A DNA stretch of 64,000 bases from Microcebus murinus. Lineage: Eukaryota > Chordata > Mammalia > Primates > Cheirogaleidae. Each line of letters starts with the position of its first letter. The first letter of the stretch is position 1. The notes beneath the pieces were generated by a model. That model searched no databases. It had not been told where the DNA came from and saw only the letters and a list, made by a program, of their open reading frames with translations. The position numbers were made by a program, and so were the translations under genes. Of the stretch, positions 44,831 through 57,169 are shown one piece after another. The stretch lies in NCBI RefSeq assembly GCF_040939455.1, contig NC_134106.1:87737001-87801000 (forward strand), written 5' to 3'.

Positions 44831-45895
44831 AGGCATTCAACATCAGACCTGCATGGAAAAGAAGAGGGTGAGCAGTGGCTACCTTGGGTATCAGTGGTGA
44901 GCTGGAGCCGGCTTACATTGGCACAGCAGAGCTGATTTCTGCACCAAAATTTCAGGAATTTTGCACACCAGTGTTGTTAAACACAGTCATTATTAAAAGT
45001 TAAATTATATAAAATTACAATTGACGAAATTATATTAAAGGCAAAGATAATACATACACAAAATGCATCGCTTTCTAATTATTTTACTACATTTCACTAT
45101 TATCTATAGACTTGATGTCATTTGCATCTATTGCATCTCTATGGTGGAAATACGCTAATGTCCATCTGTCTTCTCATCACTCTCCAGTTAGCAATGTTAC
45201 ATTGGTGGCCTGACATTGGCCATAGTGGGAATATTTACATTACAGATATTGGCACATGCTACAAATTAGAGTTTGATTTATGGTTTCATTGATAGATTAG
45301 ACTTAAGAAAATAATGGAGGAAATGTCAATAAAACAGATTTAACTTAAAAGTGTGGGCAGAGCTTTAACAGTGAATAGCACAAAAACTGGGGAGATATTC
45401 TTCCAGTAAGCAAAACTATGCTCTGATTTAGCAATGAAGTTGCTCACATCCTTGACAAACAAGTGAAGTTCTCATATTCCTTTGTTGTTTCACTTGTTCT
45501 ACTCATTAGCATAAAGGAAAATATCAACCATTATCGATGTCAGACCTATACTCATTTGTCAATTGCAACCATAGATTTGCTAAAGCTATAAGAGTTCAGC
45601 AAAAGTCAATGAAATCACTCTAAGAGAATCAATTGGCTATATGGAATTTTCAATAAAGAATATTGCCTATTTCACTATTATTTATAAATTATATACTGTA
45701 CATCTTTTATATCAGTAAAATTTATAATAAACTTGTATACATATATCTGCATACATTTTTTTCCCAGAGAGTTGTTGATTAAGCAAAATTTATTTATTAA
45801 CTAAAATTTTGTTACAAATTCACCAGGACACCATTGCTAATCCACCTTGAATCATTGCCATTTGCAGTGTCCTATGGTAGAATTGGTTCAGACTG
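44831..45895. other. Unique AT-rich sequence
   Basis: About 1 kb with no recognised repeat or exon. Confidence 0.4.
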
Positions 45896-45899
45896 GGGT

Positions 45900-46065
45900 C
45901 CAGAAATAGCTACAACATAGCACACCTAGGATTAAACCCTGGGTTTTTGGCCTAGGGCAATGATTTCATCGCCTCAGTCACATGCTTCTCATCTCTAAAG
46001 TGGGAAGAATAATAATGTCTTAGTAGGTTTGCCATGAGGCTGGGTGCACAGTAAAAGTTAATTCT
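45900..46065 (+). repeat. MIR-like
   Basis: 'ctaggattaaaccctgggtt', 'cttctcatctctaaagtggg', 'aagaataataatgtcttagt'. Confidence 0.5.
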
Positions 46066-46920
46066 ATTCTCCTTTCAAGTATAGGAACACAAAAGGAACA
46101 GAACCCATAGAACCTTCTCCCGTTTCTTACACCTTCCTCCTCTCTCCTATCCCAAAGTCTATGTAAATTAAGATGCCTTCTTTTCCCTTCCCTAATATGC
46201 TAATATCTTCAATATTTGTTTTGCTATTCTCCAAGTTCAACTCCCCAGCATCTATTGCTTATAACTGGAGGAGATGTAAACCCAGGGAAAATCCAAATTC
46301 AAGTGTCCATAGCTCTTTCCATGTAAAAGAACCTTTGTCAACAGGACTGATGTGAACAAAAGGGGAAACACGATCCAAAATCTTCTCATGAGCTACAATG
46401 TGATGTGCAATTGTAAGGCAGGAGTTTCTCATCGATGGGACTATGAGCTGATCACTTGAAATTTCTTTCCTACTTTTATCTATTTTTGAGCTAGGCACTT
46501 AGTAGATACCCTAAATTCCTAGTATTTAAATTGTAATTACATAATAGTTAATCTTTGCTTGGAGCATTAACAATAAAGGCTTTAGTGACTCATGAGTCAA
46601 GCCAACCTTTCGAAGCTCATGGTTTGACTTCCCAGTATCTCCGCAGTTATTTTGTTTTCCCTGCATCATAGGGCCAGAAAAGAAAAAAAAAAGGAGGGAA
46701 AAAAGATGTTATTACTTCTTTTGCAGCCTCACTTTGGGGTTTAAATTCTTAATTTTTCTTCCCATATGACTGCAATCAGGAGAGAAAGAGGGGCTTTTGT
46801 TTTTATTTTTTATCTTGGAGAGGGAGAGGTGTGAGCAGGGTATGTTCTAATGTCAGAATCCTTAGTGTTTTAGTTGGGGAGCAAAGGGGAAATGAGCTTG
46901 TGCAAAAGAATCAAGATTCT
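46066..46920. other. Unique sequence
   Basis: Purine-rich run at 46675-46710. Nothing else recognised. Confidence 0.4.
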
Positions 46921-46924
46921 GGAG

Positions 46925-47515
46925 ACAGTTTCTTAAAAACTTAAATGTGGATATGGCGTGTGACATAGCAATTCCGTTCTTGGGAATTCACCCAAGTGAA
47001 AATATAGGTTCACACAAAGCCTTATACGCAAATGTAAATGTTCTTAGCAGTATTATTCATAAGAGCCTCAAATAGAAAGCAATCTAAATGTCCATCAATT
47101 GGTGAATGGATAGACAAAATAAAGTATAAGCATGCAATGGAATACTATTTAGAAATAAAAAGGAATGAATTATTACACATGCTACAACATCAACAAGCAT
47201 CAAAAACAGTATGCTAAGTAAAAGACACAAGAGACTACCTATTGTTTGATACCATTTATATGAAATGTCCAGAAAAGGCAAATCTATAAAGGAAGCAAGT
47301 AGATCAGTAGTTGTCTGGGGAAGTGGGTGGGGGTTGGGGGATTGGGATTAACAACAAATGGGCATGGGAAATCTTACTGGGTTGATGGAAATGTTCCAAA
47401 ACTGATTTATGGTGATGGTTATACAACTAGGTAAATTTACTAAAAAATCATTAAATTGTACACTTTGAAATAGACATGACTTGTAAGATATGCTGAAATA
47501 CATGTATATTGAAAA
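46925..47515 (+). repeat. Old L1 3' end (L1M-like), ORF2 tail and 3'UTR
   Basis: 'gacatagcaattccgttctt', 'taaatgtccatcaattggtg', 'tggaatactatttagaaata', 'tcattaaattgtacactttg' are consecutive landmarks of old L1 3' ends. Confidence 0.9.
47317..47346 (+). other. G-quadruplex motif in old L1 3'UTR
   Basis: Five G-runs (4, 3, 5, 5, 3) with loops of 4, 1, 2 and 3 bases; stronger than the motif in the younger L1. Confidence 0.7.
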
Positions 47516-48170
47516 GAAAGTTCAGGAGAAAAGTACATGTTGCCAACCCCCTTTAGCCTTGATTAATCATCACTGAGTGTCTCAGGCTCTGCCTTTGCCC
47601 AGAGCAAAGCTGTGAGTCGCTCTGTGTTCTACACCCCCGGTTGCTCCCCTCTGCTGAAACTTGATAACACTCTGGTCCTTCTGCAGCTGTACCTGCAGGT
47701 AGGTGAACACCCATGTACCAAGTGCTGCAATTCATGTTAACAACGCCCAGCTATCTCAAAAGGCAATCACTGGAGCCTTTTCACGCTAAATTAGAGTTAA
47801 GCATAGTAATCACCTGCTAGAAAAATAAACTCACTCTGGTTTCAGAAGCCTTGTATTTTTAAGCCGGCCAGACTCCTTGAACTGCTGCCAGCAAACCAGG
47901 GCTAGACATCAATGGGAGACAGATGGAGTCTTTGGGACTGTGTTTTGGTAATAATGATGTGGTTAACCTTGTTGGAAGTAAAATTAAATGTTATGAGCTA
48001 CCGTCCCTCTCGAGCACCTTGGCCGCTCTCTGTGTGACCATGACTTCACTAATTGGTTATTAGAATTAGCTTCATTTCTGCAGGAAACACAGTGTGTGGG
48101 GGGGTGGGATGGAGTGGAAGACGTGGGTAAAGAGAGATTGGGAATGGAAAATGAAAAGAAAGGAAAAGAA

Positions 48171-48510
48171 GGTTGGGCATAACAGCTCATACCTATAATC
48201 TCAGCCCTTTGGGCGGCCAAGGCAGAAAGATTACTTGAGGCCAGGAGTTTGAGACCAGAATGAACAACATAGTTAGACCCATCTCTATAACAAATTTTTA
48301 AAAATTATCTGGGTATGGTGGTGGGTGCCTGTGGTCAAGAGGCTGAGGCAGGAGGATCACTGGAGCCCAGGAGTTTGAGGTTGCAGTGAGCTATGATGAC
48401 ACCACTACACTTTAGCCTGGGCAACAGAGGATACTCTATCTCAAGAAAAAAAAAAAAAAAAGAAAGAAAGAAAGAAAAAGAAAAAGAAAGAAAAGGGAAA
48501 GGAAAATGGA
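48171..48510 (+). mobile_element. AluJ-type SINE with (AAAG)n tail
   Basis: Begins GGTTGGGCATAACAGCTCAT; the right arm has 'gaggttgcagtgagctatga' and 'ctttagcctgggcaacagag'. A ~15% diverged old Alu. The tail has decayed into A-rich and AAAG repeats (48446-48510). Confidence 0.93.
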
Positions 48511-48599
48511 TACTCGGCAAATGAATGGGTTGAATAGATCAATATAATTTTCAAACAAAAACAACAAATAAAAAGATGTTCAGCATCATGTAGCATCTT

Positions 48600-48720
48600 G
48601 TGGAGCTGACATGCTTAGTTCCATTTTGCAGACGAAGAAACTGAGGCTAACGGGGGTGAATACTCTGTCCCAATCACATAGAAATATGTGATTACTGTAG
48701 ACCAGATGTATTTCCGTTTG
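48600..48720 (+). repeat. MIR
   Basis: 'ttccattttgcagacgaaga', 'aactgaggctaacgggggtg'. Confidence 0.7.
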
Positions 48721-49585
48721 GCTCAAGGTCCAGGATTCTTTCCATAATGCTCTGTCTTAATATCCACAAGTGAGTTCTCAATGGTACAGACAGAGGGCAC
48801 CTCAATAACTAGCCTTTGTTTTCTTTCACACAAGCATGTGAGAAATCTGTAGCCTGGACACTCGTTCTCTCCCAGTCTTCAGGGCCAACTGAGAAATTCT
48901 GTGTATTAAGAAAAGGGAAGGGAACTGAGCATGCAGCTCATCTTCTTACACTCATTCTCCCACTTTTCTTAGAAGCTGAGCACTCACAGCTCCTCATTGT
49001 GAATGAAAGACTCGAAGTCCAGAAATGGGAAGCTATGCACCCAAGTCGCACAATTCGGCAATAGCCATAGCTACTGCCATTCCTGAGATGTGCCATTTTA
49101 CTAGGAGGCTGTCCCTTTATTTGGGACCAATTGCTTTATCCTTTTCACTGGGGTTTTGGTACCTAGAGTGTCCATGTCAACGTCAATGCCAGAAACTCAC
49201 CTATCATAAAGTCACCTCACTCAGGCATTGACTTAACTGTCAAATAACTGTTGCTGATTTTATCTTGAGCTGCTCCATGGGGCTCTTTCTAATCCCTCTT
49301 CCTGCCCCCTTACATTTGTCTATGAAGGTGCCATTCACTCCACCTGTGGCATGTAGCATCTCATGTCTGTCACGTTTCTCTTGCCAAGACTGTGGGGCTC
49401 CCTGACACCTCCTGAGCCCCGTAGGCCTTCTTCAGTGCCCCGTGCCTGTATGAACCTGTTCGATGGCCCCCTCAGTCTTGTGGTGCTTTGTGCGTACTTC
49501 TCTCATGTTTACTGTGCAGCTTGCTTGAAACAATAGAATCATCTCCTGGAGAGGGCAGAATAGTAGCAATACAGCTAGAGACAGG
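48721..49585. other. Unique sequence with L2-like pieces
   Basis: 49240-49430 has a weak L2 look. A CLNK-like splice pattern at ~48870-48905 was examined and rejected. Confidence 0.35.
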
Positions 49586-49589
49586 GAGG

Positions 49590-49695
49590 GATCCTTGAGG
49601 GCAGGAACTGTATCCGATCTGGCTTCTGATTCCTTGTCCCTAGCATAGTTACTAGCAGATAGTTGACAGTCATTAAACATTCATTGAATAAGGAA
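49590..49695 (+). repeat. L2 3' end
   Basis: 'ccttgagggcaggaactgta', 'attccttgtccctagcatag', 'aacattcattgaataagg'. Confidence 0.75.
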
Positions 49696-50505
49696 TAAAC
49701 GAAGAGTTCTATAACTCAATCTGAGAAAGCTAAGTGTCACTGGGGTCTCTCCATTTTGGCCTCCAGTGGGCATTTTTTGTCCCCAGCATAATCTTTGATA
49801 GATAGACTTGTTGTTAGAAATGTGATGCATGTCTGAAGCCAGTTCCAGGTAAGACCCACAAACGTTAGCCGCTGGGATCTCTAGCCCTCAAATTCATTCT
49901 ATGCTTAGATTTGCGAAACCAATGGTCAGATTAATTGTCATTATTAAGTCCTCTCCAAGAAGACGTTAAAAACAAAATTTTATGAAAAGGATGATGAGTG
50001 TATTGAAAAACGAAGGACGATTCACTTTCTGCGTGGGGTCTGGGGCCCACGGCTTCTCAGTGAACTTTCTTTGTGTGCAGCAAAAATTTTCCCAACTGTA
50101 GCCTATTGTCCTGTGATTAGACTCTGGGGCTCCACAGGTAAGAGATGAACAATTCTAAGGGTAATTGAACACTCCACAAATTTTCACAGTGGATCAGCAC
50201 TGAGCCATTTAGCCCAGGTATTTCTGTGATTGCGATGCTGAGAAAATGCACACCATTAAATGGTTCTCAAATCACTCTTTCATCTGAGCAAAACAGGACT
50301 TGGTATTTGCAGTCTAGGTCATAAAAGCAAGTGGTTTGGGAACAATGGCTGCTTAGAGACTAGGAAAAAAGTTTTTGTTTGAAAATTTGAGTCCTTAAAA
50401 TCTAGGCATCAAAGATTTAAAGCAGTAGAAAATACTACATGTATTTGAGCTCTCTACCCCTTTATTTCATAAATATCATACAGATTTTCAGGGGCATAGG
50501 CAAGC
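49696..50505. other. Unique sequence
   Basis: Nothing recognised. Confidence 0.4.
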
Positions 50506-50509
50506 TGGA

Positions 50510-50590
50510 AGACGGGGTTATAACAGGTATTATTCCCATTATACAGAAGGGGAAATTGAGGCTCGAGGTCAAGGAGTGATGCTGGCTGGC
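50510..50590 (+). repeat. MIR core
   Basis: 'tattattcccattatacaga', 'aggggaaattgaggctcgag'. Confidence 0.7.
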
Positions 50591-50991
50591 AAACTTTGGT
50601 CACCCTATTTCAAGCCCTGAGTATGTTACTTTGGTCATTCTTGGCTTCATCTCAAGATGTAAAAGAGATGTCCTTCTTTGAGAGTTTATGATTCATGAGG
50701 AGACAAGACTGGCTACAACAGCTCATGGATAACTATAATATATGCACAAGCACCCTGCCAAGGAAAAAGGGTTTTTGCACAACCCCAGTTGAAATAGTGT
50801 AGGGCAGAGAGAGGGACTCCACACTGGCTGGAAGTTTCCGCCATTTCTTTATCTAGAAAGAGCATAACTTTGGTATTAAATCTTGCTGTCATGGTTTGGT
50901 GGAGGGAATGGCAGTACAAACGCATACAAAATTTATACTATGAAATTCACCTATTTTAAGTGTATGCTTCAATGTTTTTTATTATGTAAAT

Positions 50992-51330
50992 GTCTTAGTC
51001 TACTTGGGCTGCTGTAGCAGAATACCATAGACTGGTTGGTTTAAACAATAAACATTCATTTCTCACAGTTCTGGAGGCTATAAATCTGGGATCAGGGTAC
51101 CAGCATGGTCGGGTTCTGGTGAGGGCTCCCCTCTTGCTGTGTCCTCAACATAGTGGAAGGAAAGATCTCTGGTCCCTTCATCCCTTTTAAGGGCACCAAT
51201 CTCATCATGGGGCTTCATGTCCATCACCTCATCCACACCCAATTACCTCCCATAGGCCCTGCATATAAACACCGTCACATTGGGAATGAGCCTTCAATAT
51301 TTGGGGGAATACAAACACTCCATAGCAGTA
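50992..51330 (-). mobile_element. MaLR-type LTR, antisense
   Basis: 'gtcttagtctacttgggctg', 'tcatttctcacagttctgga', 'caccaatctcatcatggggc', and the end 'ggggaatacaaacactccat'. Confidence 0.65.
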
Positions 51331-51654
51331 AATTATACCTCAGTAAAGCTATTAAAATATTAATAAAAGGTCTATATTACATTCAGTTCTCATTCCAGGG
51401 AATAGGGGTCCCCCTTTACTCAATTAACTCATTGATTGGCTTAATGTGCTCCTGACTTAACAAATCCCTCTATAAGTTTTTACAGCTAGATACCCTGGTC
51501 GGAGAGAGTTTATAGACCAATAGCTTCAAGATTCAGAGTATGCAACACCTGAGATGCAGCCCTCTCACAGAATATTCCTTTAATAAAGCTTCTCTCATTT
51601 CTCTTTCAACAACTACTTGTTAAGCATCTCCTCAGTGCTTCTGTGTACTATAAT

Positions 51655-51835
51655 ATGGTGGTAAGATTAAGAGTTCTGGGATCAGACTGCCTGGGTTCAA
51701 ATCTCAGCCCCTAACCCTAGGCAATGCCTGAAGACATCTCTAAGCCTTAGATTCCTTGTCTATAAATCAAGTGTAAGGCCAGCATCTATTTCACTGGATA
51801 ATTTAAGGGATTAAATAAAATGGTTCCTGACACAT
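51655..51835 (+). repeat. MIR
   Basis: 'agactgcctgggttcaaatc', 'cttagattccttgtctataa', 'aatttaagggattaaataaa'. Confidence 0.8.
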
Positions 51836-51899
51836 TATAATATTTAAATAAATTATATATATATAAAACATCTCATGTAAATTTTAGATATTATTATTT

Positions 51900-52010
51900 C
51901 TGTGTCAGGCACAAAGTGCCCTGACCTCTAGGGACATCTAGTTTAGCAAGGAAATAGGCAAATAAAGAAGATATCCAATTCAGTGTGAAAAGTGCTCAGA
52001 TGGTGGAAAA
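51900..52010 (+). repeat. Ancient L2-like repeat
   Basis: 'agtgccctgacctctaggga', 'agtgtgaaaagtgctcagat'. Confidence 0.4.
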
Positions 52011-53405
52011 TACAGTCGCCACAGAAGGAGAACCTAACCCTAGAAAACCTTCTGTAGAACTCCAGGAACTCCAAGTCAGGATGGCAAAGTCTAGTCTTAA
52101 AGGATAAGACATGTACCTAAGTGAAGATGGATAAGAAGTGTAGACAAGTGAAGAAGGGAAGATATGTTGAGTATTGTGTGTAGCAAGGTATGCATTTAAC
52201 TCGAAATGTTGAGATATGCCTGAGACATAAATTCCTGTGAAATAAGAATACAACAGTGATAGCAGCAACCAGCATTCTGGAGCACTCTCTGCCTTCCCCA
52301 CCCCTAGGTGGAAAAGTGCATAGCCTGAGTGTTTTGGGTTTACATCATTGAAACAACCCGGAGCATACAAGCTGGAGGGATGTTGATAGACACTGGAAAA
52401 GGTATGCACTAATGCGCTGTGCTAGACCCTACCCTCAAGCCCTGTTAAACAACAGAAGTTCCTGGAAGAAAGGCAACCTACTAAGTGTCAGGCAGTTGTG
52501 TTGAACCCATTGGACATCAAACATAGCAGCATAATTCCTGCAAGGCCTCTCAGGATCTTTAATAGACTAATAAGCATCATGAAACTCAAAAGAGTTTGTT
52601 CTGCTTTCCATATTATTTGGTTATGAAACAACCCATTTTATTCTTCTGCAGAATATTGATGATTAGTGTTTGTAGGAACACACACTGGGAAATGGCGATT
52701 CTCCCCAAACTCCTTGTGTTTTAGTTGTGACTACACAGACCCACAGAAGGGAAGTGATCAGCCCGACATCTCCACACTGGCTGGTGGAAACCCAGGTTGG
52801 ACTTACATTTCCTTGGTTCTACTTCACTGATTACACAGATTCCAGGAGTTTGGGATGTCTTTCTTGGTAGTTTCCAAGAAGGACAGATTACAACAGTTTT
52901 ACTGGGCAGTAGGACAGTAACCATCATGATAGTGCCAGTATGACTGTGTCTTTCATCCCCAAAGCCCCAGGCTTACTAAGATCACAGTAGCGTTATGCTC
53001 AGAGAGGCCTTTGATATGACGATCTCCTGCCTGTGGAGCTGTAAAACCACCCAAGATTTTAACAGACCAATCAACCAGGCCCTGGGGGTGTCTGACAGGA
53101 TTTGAGCGCCACCATTACAGGGAAACGTTAACGGACATAATTGAAAGCAGAGCCGTCCTCCTCTCTGCGGAGGGAGGGAGGCCTTTGGCGTATAAAGGGA
53201 GAGTGGAGCAACCACCGGGAGGTTATTCCAACAATTGGAGTTTGCTTTTCTCACTGCCTGTACTCTGGGCTTGGCTGCTCTGGGCTGTCTCTGTCCTTCC
53301 AATGGACGGTTCTTTAGACCCAGTGAGATCATTTACATTAATAAATGTTGGAAATGAAGAGTGCCAGACAGTTACTGTACTAAGGTTGTGTGTGTCCACA
53401 CATAC
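52011..53405. other. Mostly unique sequence
   Basis: About 1.4 kb; 52730-52800 is weakly MIR-like. A pseudo-donor at 52805-52810 was considered as a CLNK exon and rejected. Confidence 0.4.
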
Positions 53406-53409
53406 TTGT

Positions 53410-53477
53410 GTGTAAGAGAGAAGGAGAGAGAGAGAGAGACAGAGAGAAGGGGAATGAGAGAGACAGGGGGCATGCGT

Positions 53478-53509
<32 letters not shown>

Positions 53510-53842
53510 CAGAAAAAGATAGAAAAGGACAAAGGCGGAGACAGAGGGACAGAAAGAGAGAGAGTCAGAGAGAAACAGAGACAGAAAAAGACAGATAGAA
53601 AGGGACAAAGAGAGAGACAGAGTCAGAGAGACACAGAGAAAGACAGAGATAGAGTCAGAGAGACGGAGACATGGAAAGACAGAAATAGAAATAGAGGGAA
53701 AGAGAGTGACAAAGACAGAGACGGAGATAGAGATACAGAGAGACAGATAGAGATAGAGAGAGTCAGAGATACAGAGACAGAGAGACAGAGGTAGACAGGA
53801 AAAGAGAGACAGAGACAGAGAGAGAGAGACAGAGAGAGGCCC
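53410..53842 (+). repeat. Polypurine tract, (GAGACA)/(GA)n-rich
   Basis: About 430 bp of almost pure G/A with regular C (mostly GAGACAGA-type units) on the plus strand, so pyrimidine-rich on the minus strand. Minus-strand ORFs through it encode Ser/Leu/Val repeats and are artefacts. Confidence 0.95.
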
Positions 53843-54575
53843 AAGCCAAGCCTCCTCTTTGCCGACGCTGTGTCCGGCCCATATCATTCACACGCCGGCT
53901 GACACCTGTGAGCCTGGTGTGGCGCCGGCAGGGCTGAGGGTGCCATCTGGGGAGAGTACTCGAGGCTAGGAAAGGAAGCCAGCCGTGGTGACCTGCTCCG
54001 TACATGTTCACTTCAGCTGCTCTTTTAACTTAACCTTCGCAGAAGTGTTCGCGTGTGGAAATGGTAACTCTCATCTTCCAGATGCAGAAACTGAATCTTG
54101 GGGACCTCCCCGACTCACCCACCCACTCCGACTGGTCCGTGGTGGTGCTGGCTTCAGACTCAGGTCCTCACACCCCCATAGCTCATACCCTTTCCACTGT
54201 GCAGTGACCGGTTGTCTGGGGCCAGAGCTACCTTGTGCCTGTGGTCTTGGGGAAATGGCCTCCAAGCCCTTGGCCTCAATTTCAATATCTATGAAATGAG
54301 GATTTCTCCAAGGGCAGTGACCTGATTGCTTTTGATCCTCCAGAGTCCTGGATTTCAGACAGGCAGCTCCTCTTTCCCATCCCTTCTCTGCCTCTCCCTC
54401 TTCTTATTTCACTACCTCCCTCAGCCCGTCTAATTTCCTCTGATTCTCTTGCATGCCCTTTAGTTTACCTGCACCCAGTTCTTGCCTTCCTTCTTTCCTT
54501 CCTTCTGAGACAACGGGAGAAAGCCAGCTCCCCCCTCCTCCTTCTCCTCTTTCCTTTCGTTTTCAAATTTGTTTT
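53843..54575. other. Unique sequence with MIR remnants
   Basis: 54065-54150 ('cttccagatgcagaaactga') and 54225-54305 ('ggcctcaatttcaatatcta') are MIR-like. 54370-54560 is pyrimidine-rich (CCTT repeats). Confidence 0.5.
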
Positions 54576-54579
54576 TTTA

Positions 54580-54850
54580 AGTCTATATTTACAGAACTTT
54601 TTTATTACAAAGCTAAAACATGGAGAAAATGGAGAAAATAAGTATGAGGAGAAACAAGAAAATTAAAATCGTGCAATATACGTGTGTCATGTTCTCGTTT
54701 CCAGCACACACAGGCAGAAGTGATAATTTTTTGGTAAAAAATATGTGCATTATGAGATGTGACTGTATGAAATCACGTTTTATGGCTGCACAACAGTTTG
54801 TCACAGGGGTGTTATAATGTGTCTTTAGCAATTTCCCAAGTTCACGGTTG
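54580..54850 (-). repeat. Possible old LINE fragment, antisense
   Basis: 'tttatggctgcacaacagtt' ... 'gtcacaggggtgttataatg' recalls the antisense old-L1 pattern. Weak. Confidence 0.35.
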
Positions 54851-54939
54851 CGGTGTGCGCTTTATTGCCCGGCGTGCAGAGTTGCGCGGTGGCTATGCCT
54901 CGCTCCTGGTTCTCCCTCTCACTACTCAGCTGCTCTTTG

Positions 54940-55080
54940 AGCTGGCTGCTTATCCTCTCCTGCCTCAGTTTCCTCACCTACAAAACAGGGGGAGCTTTTG
55001 TGCCATGTTTCTTCCATAGACTAGCACTAAAACCCGGCTGTCATGATATTCTGCTCTGTCAACCTCACCCAAGCATATAG
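54940..55080 (+). repeat. MIR
   Basis: 'tcctgcctcagtttcctcac', 'ctacaaaacagggggagctt'. Confidence 0.7.
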
Positions 55081-55835
55081 TACATAGGCAGAGAGGCCAA
55101 AAGGATGTCCAGGGAAGCTTTTCCTTCCTTTTCAAAAGACTTAAACTTTTTTTTTTTTTCTTTGAAGCTGTTGACAGGAAGATTGATAGCTACAGAGAAT
55201 ACGTTTGTTTCGCTGGATGAAAACTGTGACTTTTACGACGCCTCTCGCAGGGCCAGGACTAACCACAGGATTGTGGCGCTGGAAGCTGTCCAAGGGGTCA
55301 GAACACAGTTACCTCCTTTACACAGAAGAGGAAGCGAATCGCACTCACCTCAGCCCTGGCCCCGCACGGCTGGGACCCTGAGAGTGCCTGCTAGCCCAGG
55401 ACTTCCGAGCCTGAAAAGAGTGAGAATCCTTCCTCCATAACCTTGCCCTTTCTCCCTCTGTTCTGGCTTTTGGAGGAAACAATACTTTAAAAAACTCATT
55501 AGCTTTGTAAGATTTCTGTATAGTTACCTATTTAATAGCATTGGAACAGCTTTCTATTTAGCAACATAGAGTATTAAGTTGGGCTTGATCCATCGATTCT
55601 AACGAGAACATGTGGTGGATTGATAGATAGATCAATCTAGACATCTGTAGGCCCTGGTCAGTAGCTTGGGGGAAAGCAAATAATTTTTTAGCATTACATA
55701 ACAATTTCAGTGGTCTTTGAATTACAGGTCTAGTATTTATTCACCCGAGCCCCATACCCAAATATCATGGTAGTAGAGGAGAAAAAGGGAAATGGACAAG
55801 TGAGAGCGGAAATAGTTCAACTACTGTGTCCAGCA
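55081..55835. other. Unique sequence
   Basis: 55305-55345 ('cctcctttacacagaagagg') may be MIR. The 111-codon plus ORF at 55105-55440 has no recognised domain. Confidence 0.4.
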
Positions 55836-55839
55836 GTTA

Positions 55840-56010
55840 GAACATTTTCTCTCTCTTCTCATTCTCAAAGCAACTCTGCGAGTAGTAATCATTTCTACTT
55901 TTTAGTGAAGCTCAAATAGACAACAGGATTTTCCCCATTGTCCTTCAGATGTCACACAGCTATTGGACACTAGAGTAAGGATTCGAATGTGTCTGCTTCT
56001 GAGGTCTGTC
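55840..56010 (+). repeat. MIR
   Basis: 'cattctcaaagcaactctgc', 'cagatgtcacacagctattg', 'taaggattcgaatgtgtctg'. Confidence 0.75.
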
Positions 56011-56585
56011 TTTCATTGGAACCCTCAGCCTCTTTTTCTGAACAGAAGGTTACCTGATTCACAGACTGACTTGTGATATTACATGGCGGTGGAAGACACA
56101 AATAGCTCTTATCTAGGGTGTCCACCTGCTGTCTCCAATCAGATGTCTACAAGCATCTAAAAATTGTGTTAACCTTACCTTTCAAAGCTCCATCTTTCTA
56201 GACTTCCTTGGTTCCACAAAAGGAACCTTCTGTCCCCAGTTGTACAATATAGGTGTCCAGCTATCATCTTTGATCATCCCATTCCTCTAGGCCAATTCAT
56301 AAACAATCCTGGAGACTTTCTCTCCCAACTGTTTCTTGGATCTATGCACTTCTCTCCATCTGTCCTCTGCCACACTCACCGTCATCTTTGCCTGTCTCTA
56401 GGCCCCTGAAGAGTGAAGACACTGTCCTTAGCCCTTGGCAGGGCTCCATGTGAAGGAATACAACAGAAGAGGGTGAGGGACTCCTGACTCTGCCCAGATA
56501 GCTACACATTCTGCCTAGCATTTCATACATATCATAACATACAACTTTCTTTTAGCACCTACAACATTTGTGAGGCTATTTATGA
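56011..56585. other. Unique sequence
   Basis: Nothing recognised. Confidence 0.35.
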
Positions 56586-56589
56586 AATA

Positions 56590-56700
56590 TGCTTTCTCTG
56601 CCACAGTGTAATGCCACAAGGGCAGGAGCATCTCGCTTTGTACATCATGGTGTCCCTGGGTCTAGCTAGTGCCTGACAATCACTTTTCCTCATCTCTTGC
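56590..56700 (+). repeat. L2 3' fragment
   Basis: 'gccacaagggcaggagcatc', 'gtctagctagtgcctgacaa'. Confidence 0.65.
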
Positions 56701-57165
56701 TAAATGCCATTGGTGCACGATGACCACATGTTTCAAACACAAAGATTTGCTGTTTGTCTTCCAGAATGTCCCTACTATTAAAAGAGTCATGTCACACACC
56801 CATGTTATCTTTGTCATTTTTATTCACTTTTCTTAAAAAAAATCTCAATTTTTATTTCCACCATTTTCAATGCTCTCACTACTTTTTCATTCATCACTTC
56901 TTTAAGAACTAAATACTATTTTTAAAATACCTCAAGCTTGGGTCCATTTAAGCCCATGTGACAAACCCATTCATCACAGAAGAATTTTTAATCTGAAACC
57001 TCCTTTCATTGATAGAATTAAAGCTAAATGGATGTTCTTAATTTTAGAGACTGTACATTCTCTTAGGTTAAGGGTGTTATAATTTGTGTGTGTTATTATG
57101 GCTGCATCTTTATCAGCTTGGTTAGTGGTTTGTGGGTTTCTTAAGAATCTGCTGCACACTGGCTA
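56701..57165. other. Unique AT-rich sequence
   Basis: Nothing recognised. Confidence 0.35.
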
Positions 57166-57169
57166 ACAT

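Noticed and set aside
48866..48905. Possible upstream CLNK exon on the minus strand (acceptor then Asn-Phe-Ser)
   Set aside because: Only the first three residues fit the expected human-like NFSLPK; no donor in the right place and the wrong residues follow.
52800..52850. Minus-strand stretch ending in GTAAGT, considered as an exon
   Set aside because: The donor is good, but the predicted peptide does not resemble CLNK and part of the area looks like an old MIR.
53372..53887. 171-codon minus-strand ORF rich in Ser, Leu and Val
   Set aside because: It is the translation of the polypurine repeat; repeats of six bases give open frames automatically.
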